NCBI GenBank assembly: GCA_937138395.1
Contig: CAKZPB010000079.1
Span: 34,260-98,259, forward strand
Origin: an uncultured Pseudomonadota bacterium
GTDB taxonomy: Bacteria > Pseudomonadota > Gammaproteobacteria > Xanthomonadales > Wenzhouxiangellaceae
Length of the DNA: 64,000 nucleotides
Direction of reading: 5' to 3'
Each line of letters opens with the position of its first letter. Positions within the stretch are counted from its first letter, which is position 1. The notes under the pieces are model-generated. The model made no database searches and was not told the DNA's origin. It saw nothing but the letters and a program-made list of their open reading frames with translations. Shown piece by piece: positions 17,601 through 25,763 of the stretch. The translations under genes were made by a program, and so were the position numbers.

Positions 17601-19981
17601 GTTGAAATAGCCAATTCGCCATCCATCTGCTGGGCCCATGGTGAAAACGGCTGGAAGGCGTGTTGCTCGAACTCGATGGACAGTACGACCGCCTTCAGGT
17701 TGTCCGACGGCAACTGGACAGGATCCAAGCCATCTGGGAACAATGCGGATAAATCCAGATCATAAGGTCCTGTGCCGCTCAGCTTCAGCCAGGCTTGCGT
17801 TTCTGCCGGCAGCGTAACTCGCTGAACGGCGTTGGCGCGGTCCTGCTCGAAGCGCTGTACCGATCGCTCGCCTTCAAGCTGAATCTCGGCACGAATACCA
17901 TCCAGTTGCGGAATTTCGAGCAAGGTATCAGACGAAACCACTGGCAGCCGGAACCAATCAGTCCGGCCATGAACCGTCCCGACCTGGCCGGCAAGCTGAC
18001 CATCGGCCGGAACAGCCGAAGCCTGTTCTGGATACTGGTTAGGCTCGCGGTCCGGCCCGATGGCCAGCCAGTCGAGCCGCTCGTATTCAATGGTGTATTC
18101 GGCATCGGATACGGTGCCTGGCACCAGCGTCAATGCGTAATCACCGGCCGGCAACGATAGGTCCCATTCCAGCGCATGACCGATCTCATTCTGATTGCGA
18201 ATCTCGCTGATCGTGTTGGCTTCGTCACCCAAACCAATCCGGCCACTGATACTGCCATCCACCGGCGGCTGTACGCGCAGACGGAAGCGTTCGGGCCCGT
18301 GCAGGCTGATTCGGTATACATCCGTGTCGCCTGACTCGACCAATGTACCGGTATAGCGTTGCCCGAAACGCAGCGTACGCGCGGTCGACATATCGTTATT
18401 CGGCTCCAGCTCCATGCCGACCGGTGGCGGGCCCTGTGGCTGCAGCCGAAGGATGTAGTCGGAATCCTTGCCGTCGACGGTAATCAGGTATTCACCCGGC
18501 ATCAAAAACTGGTTGTCCAGTCGAATCCGGGTATTGTTGTTGGCGCGCTGAGTTGCAATCTGATCATCGTCGGCCGTGCTGAGTTCAAGATCCTGAATCG
18601 AATCGCCCTGTAGCTGGATGCGCCAGAGCTGAGGCTCGCCGGAAACCGAAAATCGCCAATAATCCGTCTCATCACCAACGAATCGACCGCGCCCGAATCC
18701 TCGCTCATGCAGGCCAACGGCGTATTCAGGCCGGTCGTTTGGCTCCACTTCCTGGCCGGCTTCGATGTCACCGCGCGGCAGCCAGTTCAGGGACCAGTCC
18801 GTACCGACGCGCTTGACATCGTGAATGCGCAGCTTGTAGTCGCCTTCCTGGAGGGCAAGATCGCGCAGCGCCGTCAGCCCGCCGGGCGTGCGTCTGCAAA
18901 TATCCTGATTATCGATCAGATTGCGAAGACATAGCTGAATTTCAGCCGATGGGTCCGCAGATACTTCCAGATCAACCATTTGACCGGTTTGATCGTCAGT
19001 AACAGAAAACATCAGGAAATCCGTGTCGCCATCGTCCAAACGGCCGCGGATGGCCTCGCCGAATTCGACCGGATTGGCCTCCCGGTTATTCGGCTCGACT
19101 TCAACGCCATCGGTGGGCAACGGCGCACCGGCACGGATATCGATCATGCGCACGCCGGCGGTTGTCGACTCGGTGATCAATCGGTAGGCGCCGGCATCCA
19201 GCATCAGCCCATGGCGCTGTACGGGCTGGCCATGGTCTCTTTCGACTTCAAGCAGCAGTTGGCCATCCGCGGTTTCAAGCCGCGTTTTCATCCGCTGCCC
19301 GAGCGGTGCCTGAAACGCCATATTCCAGGACTGTTCGGACTGGGCTTCATTGAGTTCGAATTGGTAGCTTTGATTGCCTTGTGACCAGGTACTGGTCCGT
19401 CCACGCAGCGAAACCCTGGGCTCATCGTCGGCTTCGAGCACGGTAATTCGCGCACTGTCATGGGCGGCGATGGTCAGGCTGTAAGCACCCTTCCCGCCGG
19501 AATGGGATACGCCGAGAATATACACACCCGGTGGCAGCAGTAACTCATCGCGCCGCACCGGTCGTACGCCCTGCTCGGTCGCCAGTGTGGTCAGGATAGG
19601 GGGCTTCTGGCTCAATTCCTCCGGAATTCTCCCGAGGCCATCGACCAATTCGGTCAGGTCAAAAATATCCAGTCGAGTCAACGCACCGGCGCGACCGCTG
19701 AGCTCGAGATTGAAGCGCTGACCCGCCATGTCTTCATCAATGATCAGACGATAGGCGTCCTGATCCTGGCCATCCAGCTCACCAATCACTTCAACCCGCT
19801 CCTTACCGGAAGGTACCGACAGGTCAATCGCTTCATGCAGCGCGTCATTGGGTTCGACATCGTAGGCCATCCGGGTCTGGGCCCAGCTCAGACCGCAGGC
19901 AACCCCGAGCAACAGAGCTGCTCCCAATCGTATCTTGCTCATCATTTCTTTTCTGACAGGGCGCACTTGGTTTGTATTCAT
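14612..19981 (-). CDS. Giant secreted protein with PPC-like repeats, discoidin-like modules and two VWA domains
   Basis: This 1789-residue protein has a signal peptide (IRLGAALLLGVACGLSWAQ). Five modules open with an EPN motif whose Glu falls at about 43, 296, 413, 526 and 646. The last four are spaced about 115 residues apart and end in D(T/E)D(V/Y)(Y/W) strands, like bacterial pre-peptidase C-terminal (PPC) domains. Residues about 900-1220 hold two discoidin-like modules (PVMARYARLIPI, PIWARYVRFVFEL). Two VWA domains follow, with MIDAS motifs DTSGS at 1340 and DASGSM at 1551, each with a later TD motif (LLTDAATG, LLTDGEET). A short beta-rich domain ends the chain. Metal-dependent adhesion is likely. 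Alternative starts are the ATGs at 19945 and 19942. It lies 96 bases downstream of the transglutaminase-fold gene on the same strand, so the two may be cotranscribed. I do not recognise the exact family. Confidence 0.85.
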   Translation of the reverse strand: MNTNQVRPVRKEMMSKIRLGAALLLGVACGLSWAQTRMAYDVEPNDALHEAIDLSVPSGKERVEVIGELDGQDQDAYRLIIDEDMAGQRFNLELSGRAGALTRLDIFDLTELVDGLGRIPEELSQKPPILTTLATEQGVRPVRRDELLLPPGVYILGVSHSGGKGAYSLTIAAHDSARITVLEADDEPRVSLRGRTSTWSQGNQSYQFELNEAQSEQSWNMAFQAPLGQRMKTRLETADGQLLLEVERDHGQPVQRHGLMLDAGAYRLITESTTAGVRMIDIRAGAPLPTDGVEVEPNNREANPVEFGEAIRGRLDDGDTDFLMFSVTDDQTGQMVDLEVSADPSAEIQLCLRNLIDNQDICRRTPGGLTALRDLALQEGDYKLRIHDVKRVGTDWSLNWLPRGDIEAGQEVEPNDRPEYAVGLHERGFGRGRFVGDETDYWRFSVSGEPQLWRIQLQGDSIQDLELSTADDDQIATQRANNNTRIRLDNQFLMPGEYLITVDGKDSDYILRLQPQGPPPVGMELEPNNDMSTARTLRFGQRYTGTLVESGDTDVYRISLHGPERFRLRVQPPVDGSISGRIGLGDEANTISEIRNQNEIGHALEWDLSLPAGDYALTLVPGTVSDAEYTIEYERLDWLAIGPDREPNQYPEQASAVPADGQLAGQVGTVHGRTDWFRLPVVSSDTLLEIPQLDGIRAEIQLEGERSVQRFEQDRANAVQRVTLPAETQAWLKLSGTGPYDLDLSALFPDGLDPVQLPSDNLKAVVLSIEFEQHAFQPFSPWAQQMDGELAISTGAEIQNQTLQLNTHLTQSALRLEGLPETVELVPGQDVRLPFTLQLPPDVSADPSIQLSVQLVDALQPGRSLHAVAEIVGGLDQAPVAPAFYRPVPEAIRGGLNAAALRFGSKPIASPGLQDKDIEAMTRIMDGLSQYGRWTGYSIPTGREGKDHYGKPTLRLAGQDPVPVQGFLLNPTSTIDRRGWLKDFAVALSMDGEQFEIVLTDTLIPNDQEQAFVLDEPVMARYARLIPISANLRAVDHYPIYLGEFKVVAERGWRPGAERLNIADPSMGGHLVWAEPWNRAGTYETSFLVKDDEPSEVSGRAVSSVALVLGFEHARAAQLGTIEFSSPPNDGSLDRPARFRVLASQNSPLGPWQEIRRGDWNSDQIELTLDAPIWARYVRFVFELDDASRAIELPDRIAIYERGDESILGEWGHLSNAGPYESVYPPAFSGIAGQPEFNQRDLAKTLNPGEPAGGRALLDQYSSWYRFQVPPDQNQVELQLRGEPSLEGQPRLVDATGAVVDLYSTEQQGVSQRWVAWVEPGLDYWLEVFEPPRSVIFSWDTSGSVAAWLPTVFSALMRYAESVVPGRDEVNLMPFGYNAPLLDNWVGESYPLIHMMTSYPRETSSSDAEGTLAGASRAMVDRPGKKAVLLLTDAATGTSPELWPALQEGQPQVFSMKLTSEGAFSSNPPQEIDMMQDWAQVRGGYFQYVTGFGSLAKGFDRAVAWLKRPVDFEVEVNFAQVEDPAPALLSVIAPETGLDPAARGAVSIILDASGSMLKRMDGNRRIDVAKAAIRRTVEQVLPEQVPLALRVYGHREAGACRTDLEIPLAPLNKADFLTRLDAIQAINLARTPIAESIRAVSGDLAEAEGRRLVVLLTDGEETCEGDPAAAIQALQDQGMDVRINIVGFAIDDQALKDQFADWAALGNGSYLDAADASLLNEALDQSLQLPFEVLDNTDEVIAVGLLGAEPMSLQAGNYTVRIELAGRIEQYPVTLAPGDERQVVIGSSD

Positions 19982-20077
19982 GGCTTCAGTTTCGTTGATT
20001 AAGTTCTGTAATGAGCGCTAGATCCGAATCAATATACGGAGTTCAGTGAGTACTTGATTATTGGCTTATCCGCAGAA

Positions 20078-22408
20078 TCAGAATCCACGGCCAGCCATCT
20101 TGTCGCAGCTCAATTTGGTCTGGGGCATTAGGCCCTGAGAATTTTCAGGACCCAGCGCGGCTGCGGTCGCCTGTTGCATTCCATAATTGACAATATCGAA
20201 TACCGCCGCACCGGCTGAACCCACCGTCGCACCCATGATGCTGCCGAAGGCCAGGCCCGATACGTTGTTGATATGCGCTTCGACCAGGCAACACATCTTG
20301 ACTACGGTGTCGGTGTGCTTGTCGCAGGCTGCCATTCCGGCCAGTGCCTGGACCAGATTGAACGCGATTCCAGTTACCTCAATCAGGTACTCGACCACAG
20401 TCTGGCCATAGCCATCTGCGGTCATGCCCAGCGTCGTGCCCGTGACCGGATCGATGCGCCACCATGCCGTCATGCTGACCGCATCCGGTCGGCGTTCGGG
20501 AATCAAAACCGCGAAGCCGTTGTCCAGGTCGTGCTGCAGCACCTTGGCAACGCCCTCAGGCAGACTAGCCGGCACGGCATCCGACGGCGCCAGCAGTGTC
20601 AGATCAATGCCCTGCTGGCTGGCTTGTTGAAATACCTCGAAGGTATTCAGCACCTGCTGATCTTGCTCATCGCGAATACGCGCTGGCACCACTTCAATAG
20701 CTGTATCCCAAACGCCCTGCTCGAGCGCCGCAACTGGATCATGCCGCAAACCATCTTGATCATTGCGCAGCATCAGCATGCGGTTCTCGACCACATCCAC
20801 TGCAGTAAATGCGCGGTTGTGATCGCGCAAGCCGTTGCGTATACCGACGATCGAAGGCACCGTGCGCACGGCAATGGCATCGGACGGAATCGGGTTGGCC
20901 TCCATCAGGCGATACAACGACAGCGGACCAAAGTCCTGTAACACGTCCTGCTCCGGCAGCGCCGTGCCCTGGTCCGGATGAATCAAGTGATGGGCCAGCG
21001 CGGCGTACAGTTCCATGCTTTCGCTGCCGGCTGCAAGATATCGCTCGGCCACATACTCAATCGGCATCTGACCGGCATTGACGACATAGACATGCTCGGT
21101 CATCAGCGGCCAGAGCTTTTCGGCCGGTGGCAGTGCATCGGAGCCCGGTGCCAGCAGGTAGCGGCGGTATTCCGTTTCATCACCCGAGGGCGTGGTCAGC
21201 GTAAAGGTCAGCCACATCGCATCCAGCCCGAAAATCGAACGACCGTCTTCGCGATCATCGACCCCTTCCGTAGCCGCCTGCATGCGATCGGAGAGCTGGG
21301 CAAACAGGCCAGCCGCACCAGATGAGCCGGACCCCAGCACCATCGGATCGATCAACTGGCCCTTCAGATCAAACGCCATCGCAGACGGTGCCGGCTGGTT
21401 CTGGAAGACGGGTGTCAGGATTTCATTTTCAGTCAGCGCTTCATCCAGGTTTGACAGCGTTTCAGGCGTGATCGAGCCCGCATGATTGCGGTAGGTAATG
21501 GTCACGCCGTGCAGATTCGCGACCGGTCGTGTCCAGGGTGCCATCAATCGGTGATCGCTGACCGTATCGCCCTGTCGGCTGCGCACCCAGGCCTCGACCG
21601 TAATCGTGTGATAGAACGCCTCATCAACCTCAGAGGCCATGTAGCCCTGCGCTTCGACCTCGGGTTCGGCCAAGCCGGCAAAGGCCGGATGCACCGCCTG
21701 CCATTCGTCACCCGGACCCATGCGATGTTCAACCCAGAAGTAAGGTCGGGTCGCATCCTGCAATTCGGCGAGGACCGGGTCCGGGTTCATCGTAAGGCTT
21801 GCGGCAGTAAGACGCTGCTGCAACATGGCCACGGTTTGAGTTGCGTCTTTGCCGATGTCTGTTTCTGCCCAATCAATTGGCTCAGGCGCCGCTGCTGCAT
21901 CCCCGCCAAATAATGTCTGAATCTCATCGGTCAGTTCATCCAATGTGTTTTCCCGAGTACGAACAGGTGCCACCGATCCAAGCAAGCGCTGGATATCGGC
22001 ATCATTCAATTCGCCCCGCACGATGCGCGCGCTGGAACCGGCTGATTCCAGCATGAAAGCAAGCAGCAACGATTGATCGAGGCTATTACCTGCACGACTC
22101 ATCAGCGTGCCACGCATGCCACGAAGCAACCCCTCATAAGGATGAAATGCAATCTCGTCACGTACAAATCCGATCACAGACTCGGCATCGAAAGCCAACT
22201 CGAACACCAGTTCTTCGGCATCGAATCGAGTCTGATCGATTTCCCCACGCAAACGGTCCAGGCGCTGCTCCAGTTGTTCGACCGCTTCGGATAAAGCGCT
22301 ATAGTTCAACGCGGCTTCGGTATCCTGTGCTTGCACATGCACTGCAATGCTCAGGAATATCACTGCACAAGAACCAAAAGTACTTAAATGATGCAAGAAC
22401 GATCTCAT
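20078..22408 (-). CDS. Secreted transglutaminase-fold protein with degenerate active site
   Basis: The product is 776 residues with a signal peptide (FLHHLSTFGSCAVIFLSIAVHVQAQ), then a heptad-like helix (LEQRLDRLRGEI). A transglutaminase-like core spans about 60-260: an FVRDEIAFHPYEG helix, AGNSLDQSLLLAFML where the nucleophile Cys normally sits (Ser109 here), YFWVEHR where HxW is expected (Phe224), and AVHPAF in place of DP (His240). The rest (about 300-770) is unassigned. Near the C-terminus there is a Cys-rich, small-residue segment with MAACDK, MCCLVEA and KLSCDKM. The ATG at 22408 has a GAGG site five bases upstream and was preferred over the frame start at 22435. It immediately precedes the giant VWA gene, suggesting a joint extracellular function. 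Confidence 0.72.
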   Translation of the reverse strand: MRSFLHHLSTFGSCAVIFLSIAVHVQAQDTEAALNYSALSEAVEQLEQRLDRLRGEIDQTRFDAEELVFELAFDAESVIGFVRDEIAFHPYEGLLRGMRGTLMSRAGNSLDQSLLLAFMLESAGSSARIVRGELNDADIQRLLGSVAPVRTRENTLDELTDEIQTLFGGDAAAAPEPIDWAETDIGKDATQTVAMLQQRLTAASLTMNPDPVLAELQDATRPYFWVEHRMGPGDEWQAVHPAFAGLAEPEVEAQGYMASEVDEAFYHTITVEAWVRSRQGDTVSDHRLMAPWTRPVANLHGVTITYRNHAGSITPETLSNLDEALTENEILTPVFQNQPAPSAMAFDLKGQLIDPMVLGSGSSGAAGLFAQLSDRMQAATEGVDDREDGRSIFGLDAMWLTFTLTTPSGDETEYRRYLLAPGSDALPPAEKLWPLMTEHVYVVNAGQMPIEYVAERYLAAGSESMELYAALAHHLIHPDQGTALPEQDVLQDFGPLSLYRLMEANPIPSDAIAVRTVPSIVGIRNGLRDHNRAFTAVDVVENRMLMLRNDQDGLRHDPVAALEQGVWDTAIEVVPARIRDEQDQQVLNTFEVFQQASQQGIDLTLLAPSDAVPASLPEGVAKVLQHDLDNGFAVLIPERRPDAVSMTAWWRIDPVTGTTLGMTADGYGQTVVEYLIEVTGIAFNLVQALAGMAACDKHTDTVVKMCCLVEAHINNVSGLAFGSIMGATVGSAGAAVFDIVNYGMQQATAAALGPENSQGLMPQTKLSCDKMAGRGF

Positions 22409-22547
22409 AGCAACCTCGATAAGCGAGTTGTACACGAACTTGGGGTGTGCAGATTCAATGTTTGACGACTCCCCAAACCGATGCTTGTAGGCTTAGTACG
22501 GATTTTGCACCCGATTCACGACATTCAATCAGACAGGGCATCGATGC

Positions 22548-24026
22548 ATGACTGGTGAGAAGATACGAAAGGAGATCGCCATCATCGGTGCCGGTTTCGG
22601 CGGTATTGGCATGGCGGCACGGCTTCTCCAGTCGGGCATCGATGACCTCGTTGTCCTTGAGAAGGAAGCCGGCGTGGGTGGCACCTGGTGGGTCAACCGT
22701 TATCCCGGCGCCGCCTGTGATGTGCCGTCCCATCTGTATTCCTTTTCGTTTGCGCCAAAACCCGATTGGTCGCGGCGATTTGCGCCACAGCGTGAAATTC
22801 AGCGTTACCTGGAGCACTGTGTTGATCATTTCGGACTCAGGCCGCTTTTGAGGCTGAACTGGCAGGTTCAGCGCATGCAGTGGCAGGGGCACGATAAACG
22901 ATGGCTAATCACCAGCGCAGGCGGCCAGCAGATCTCGGCCCGCTATGTAATCAGCGCAATCGGTGGATTATCACGCCCTGCGTGGCCTGCCATTCCCGGC
23001 ATCGATCAATTCGAAGGCGTAATCACACATTCACAGCAGTGGAATGATGAGCTACAGCTGGAAAGCCAACGCGTCGCCGTGATCGGCACCGGCGCATCAG
23101 CCGTACAGTTCATTCCGGAAATCGCTGCTAAGGTTGCGAAACTGGATGTGTATCAGCGCACACCGAACTGGATCCTGCCGCGGCCTGACCGGGCGCTGCC
23201 GTCCTACCTGCAGCGATGCTACGAGGCCATGCCCTGGCTACAGAAACTGGTCCGCTTCGGCATCTGGCTGAAAGCCGAGTGCCGCGTGCCCGGGTTGGTG
23301 TGGAGTAATCGGCTGGCGTTCGGCCATCGCTGGCTGGCACGCAGACATCTGAAGCGACAAGTGCCTGACCTCAAATTACGCAGCAAGCTGAAGCCCGACT
23401 ATGCGATAGGCTGCAAGCGGGTTTTGCTCTCCAGCAATTACTATCCTGCGCTTTGCCTTCCGCAGGTTGAATTGGTTGATCAACCCATTCAACGGATCGA
23501 ATCGAATGCCATTGTCACCAACGACGGGCTGCGGCGCCCGGCCGATCATTTGATTCTGGCCACTGGTTTTCAGGCCACCGAGCCGGTTCCCGATGGCATG
23601 GTGACAGGCCGGGATGGTCAAGACCTGCACCAACTATGGCGACACGGCCCGCAGGCCTATAAGGGCACGTCGGTTGCCGGATTTCCGAATCTGTTCATGC
23701 TGCTGGGCCCGAACACGGCGCTCGGGCACAATTCGGTCATCGTCATGATCGAAGCTCAGATTGACTATATCCTACACATGCTGGGAGGACTCGATCGACA
23801 ACATGCGGCGTCATCGGAAATACGATGCGAGGCCCAGGCGCGTTTCAACAGACATATACAGGGTCGCTTGAACGGATCGGTCTGGAATCAGGGTGGTTGC
23901 GGCAGTTGGTACCTGCACCCGGCAAGCGGTCAGAACACCACGCTGTGGCCGGATTTCACCTGGCAGTATCGGCGTCTGATGCGCACCGTCGCCTGGGATG
24001 ACTACGTTATTGAATCTTCGAATTGA
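22548..24026 (+). CDS. Flavin-containing Baeyer-Villiger-type monooxygenase
   Basis: The 492-residue flavoprotein should use NADPH and oxygen to oxidise ketones to esters, or to oxygenate related substrates. The FAD site is AIIGAGFGGIGMAARL near residues 11-26, followed by GGTWWVNRYPGAACDVPSHLY, typical of the family. The Baeyer-Villiger fingerprint FxGxxxHxxxW is present as FEGVITHSQQW, and the second Rossmann fold reads VAVIGTGASAVQFIPEIA. The residue after the fingerprint Trp is Asn rather than the more usual Pro or Asp. Its substrate is unknown. It is transcribed away from the transglutaminase-fold gene across 139 bases. Confidence 0.9.
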   Translation: MTGEKIRKEIAIIGAGFGGIGMAARLLQSGIDDLVVLEKEAGVGGTWWVNRYPGAACDVPSHLYSFSFAPKPDWSRRFAPQREIQRYLEHCVDHFGLRPLLRLNWQVQRMQWQGHDKRWLITSAGGQQISARYVISAIGGLSRPAWPAIPGIDQFEGVITHSQQWNDELQLESQRVAVIGTGASAVQFIPEIAAKVAKLDVYQRTPNWILPRPDRALPSYLQRCYEAMPWLQKLVRFGIWLKAECRVPGLVWSNRLAFGHRWLARRHLKRQVPDLKLRSKLKPDYAIGCKRVLLSSNYYPALCLPQVELVDQPIQRIESNAIVTNDGLRRPADHLILATGFQATEPVPDGMVTGRDGQDLHQLWRHGPQAYKGTSVAGFPNLFMLLGPNTALGHNSVIVMIEAQIDYILHMLGGLDRQHAASSEIRCEAQARFNRHIQGRLNGSVWNQGGCGSWYLHPASGQNTTLWPDFTWQYRRLMRTVAWDDYVIESSN

Positions 24027-24035
24027 CATTACAAA

Positions 24036-24056
24036 ACGGCAGCGCATGGCTGCCGT
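24036..24056 (-). terminator. Hairpin terminator for the minus-strand gene ending at 24090
   Basis: An eight-base perfect stem (24036-24043 with 24049-24056) and a five-base loop are followed on the minus strand by TTTTG. The hairpin lies between convergent genes, ten bases past the monooxygenase stop, and may serve both directions. The T run is short, so strength is uncertain. Confidence 0.5.
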
Positions 24057-24089
24057 CCTGCTGCTTCAACCTGCCTTGATGGCAAGCGC

Positions 24090-24569
24090 TCAGTCCGTCG
24101 TATCTTCAACCTTGTACAGCACGGTCCGGTAGGGTGCGCCTTGCCGGGTGTCGTCGTATTTAGCAAGAACGTGATACCGCTTGCCGGCCTCCGCAACGAT
24201 TTCGATCCGGTTATAACCGGAGTCATCACGGCGATTCGGACGGCGCGAGCGCAGTCCCGGCGGATTGTCGATCAACATGCGGACCGTTAGCGTGTAGCGC
24301 CCCGGTTCAAGCCAGATGACATCGCGCTCACCGGCAATATTGCGGCCGTTGATTTCAATGAACTGTACGCGATACAGATTCTGCGCTTCCAGGCCTGGCG
24401 AACCCACAATCATCGCGGACTCCGGACCGGCACTGGCAAACGGTTGCGCGGCCAGTTGAGTTGAAAATAACAGCCCGAATACGATCAGTGCAATCCATCG
24501 CATTGGTTCAACGCTAGGCACATGCAATCGACCAGCGAATGAAGTTTTGTTTGTCAGATCTGCTTGCAT
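24090..24569 (-). CDS. Secreted hypothetical protein downstream of a CadC-like regulator
   Basis: The product is 159 residues. A membrane signal segment (WIALIVFGLLFSTQLAAQP) sits at about 25-43 after an unusually long N-terminal region. The ATG at 24569 has a good AGGAG site seven bases upstream, while the internal ATG at 24503 has none, so I kept the longer form. The mature part contains VQFIEINGRNIAG, EPGRYTLTVRML and AEAGKRYHVLAKY, a beta-rich pattern like small carboxypeptidase-regulatory or PEGA-like domains. I do not recognise the family. It lies 108 bases behind the CadC-like gene on the same strand and may be controlled or cotranscribed with it. Confidence 0.6.
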   Translation of the reverse strand: MQADLTNKTSFAGRLHVPSVEPMRWIALIVFGLLFSTQLAAQPFASAGPESAMIVGSPGLEAQNLYRVQFIEINGRNIAGERDVIWLEPGRYTLTVRMLIDNPPGLRSRRPNRRDDSGYNRIEIVAEAGKRYHVLAKYDDTRQGAPYRTVLYKVEDTTD

Positions 24570-24677
24570 AGAAATTCTCCTGTCATTAGTTCATGCGGTT
24601 CCATCCTGAATCATGCGACCGAAGATGGCCATGGCATTCGCCTTAAACTTTTCTGAAATTATGTTGAAAGGCTTGCT

Positions 24678-25556
24678 TTATTGGGATTCCTTTAGCGTCG
24701 CCCACTGCTCGCTCAAGGCTTGAACGAACTGGCCGGCAATCAAATCAACGGTGGCTTCGGCTTCATCGACCAGCACCGCATCAGACCAGATCACGGTGCC
24801 CGCGGGCAGCACCAGCAGCCGCGCCTCGACGCGCCACCCGTTTGCCTCGGTGATCAGATCACCTTCCAGTATCAAGTTCGCGTTGAGTTGTTCGGCCACG
24901 ATGCGGGCGACGTCGGCTCGTTCGGTATAAGCCTGCACGGAACTTCGACCAATCAATTGAAGTCCTGGCAGATTGGCCTGCCAGAGTTTAGCCAGCAGCG
25001 TATCGGCGACCAGAAACTCGGTGTGCTCGGGCGCCTGATGCAGATCGCCATAGCGCTCGAAGGGCAGAATGACCAGGGCATGCCGCTCCGGGCCAGTGTT
25101 GTTGTCAGGCCAGAATGCGAACACGCAAGCGACGAGCAGAAGCAAAGCCAATACACCCAGCCAGGGCTTTGCGTTCAAGCCCCCGGGTTCGCCATCATCA
25201 GGCTGATTACTGCCCTGCCAATCCTGGTCAGGCGCGTCCCGGGTATCTACATTCAAGCGGTACCCACGCCGTGGAATGGTTTGCAGTAGGTCGGTGCTTG
25301 CGTCCAGCGAACTCAGGGATTGTCGAAGCTCGCGCACCAGCGCTGCCATGCCGGCTTCAAAATCGACGATCCGGTTATCAGCCCAGATCGCGCGACTCAG
25401 TTCATCTCGCGAGACCACCTCGTTGGCACGGGCCAGCAGAGTTTCCAGCAAACGTGCAACCTGGGGCCTGAGCGTGGTCTCCTGGCCTGACGATCGATTG
25501 ATCAAGGAGCCATCGCTTGGGTCGAATTCAAGCTGATTAAAGTAGTGTTTTTTCAA
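24678..25556 (-). CDS. CadC-like membrane-bound winged-helix transcription regulator
   Basis: The 292-residue regulator has an OmpR/PhoB-type winged helix at about 5-100 (TTLRPQVARLLETLLARANEVVSRDELSRAIW, ending IPRRGYRLNV). A linker and one membrane segment follow near 131-150 (WLGVLALLLLVACVFAFWP). The periplasmic TolB N-terminal-like domain reads LVADTLLAKLWQ and NANLILEGDLITEANGWRVEARLL. This is the ToxR/CadC one-component layout: a periplasmic signal is passed straight to DNA binding without phosphorylation. The start codon is TTG, as no ATG exists upstream in frame and the winged helix begins at once. The likely target is the secreted gene downstream or the divergent CIA30 gene. Confidence 0.85.
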   Translation of the reverse strand: MKKHYFNQLEFDPSDGSLINRSSGQETTLRPQVARLLETLLARANEVVSRDELSRAIWADNRIVDFEAGMAALVRELRQSLSSLDASTDLLQTIPRRGYRLNVDTRDAPDQDWQGSNQPDDGEPGGLNAKPWLGVLALLLLVACVFAFWPDNNTGPERHALVILPFERYGDLHQAPEHTEFLVADTLLAKLWQANLPGLQLIGRSSVQAYTERADVARIVAEQLNANLILEGDLITEANGWRVEARLLVLPAGTVIWSDAVLVDEAEATVDLIAGQFVQALSEQWATLKESQ

Positions 25557-25763
25557 TGGATGTCTTTTTCAAGTAGCCCATACGACCAGACGTGCTCGCT
25601 GGATTGATACGCTGCACGGCACGGTCAGTAAACATTCATACTGCCATTGTTATCGATCGCTTTCCATAATGGCTTGCTGAAAAAAACTTGAAATTGTCTG
25701 AAAATTCACCGATGTGGCGCATGCTGTACGCCTGACCAAAAATAACGACTGTTTTGATCGCTA

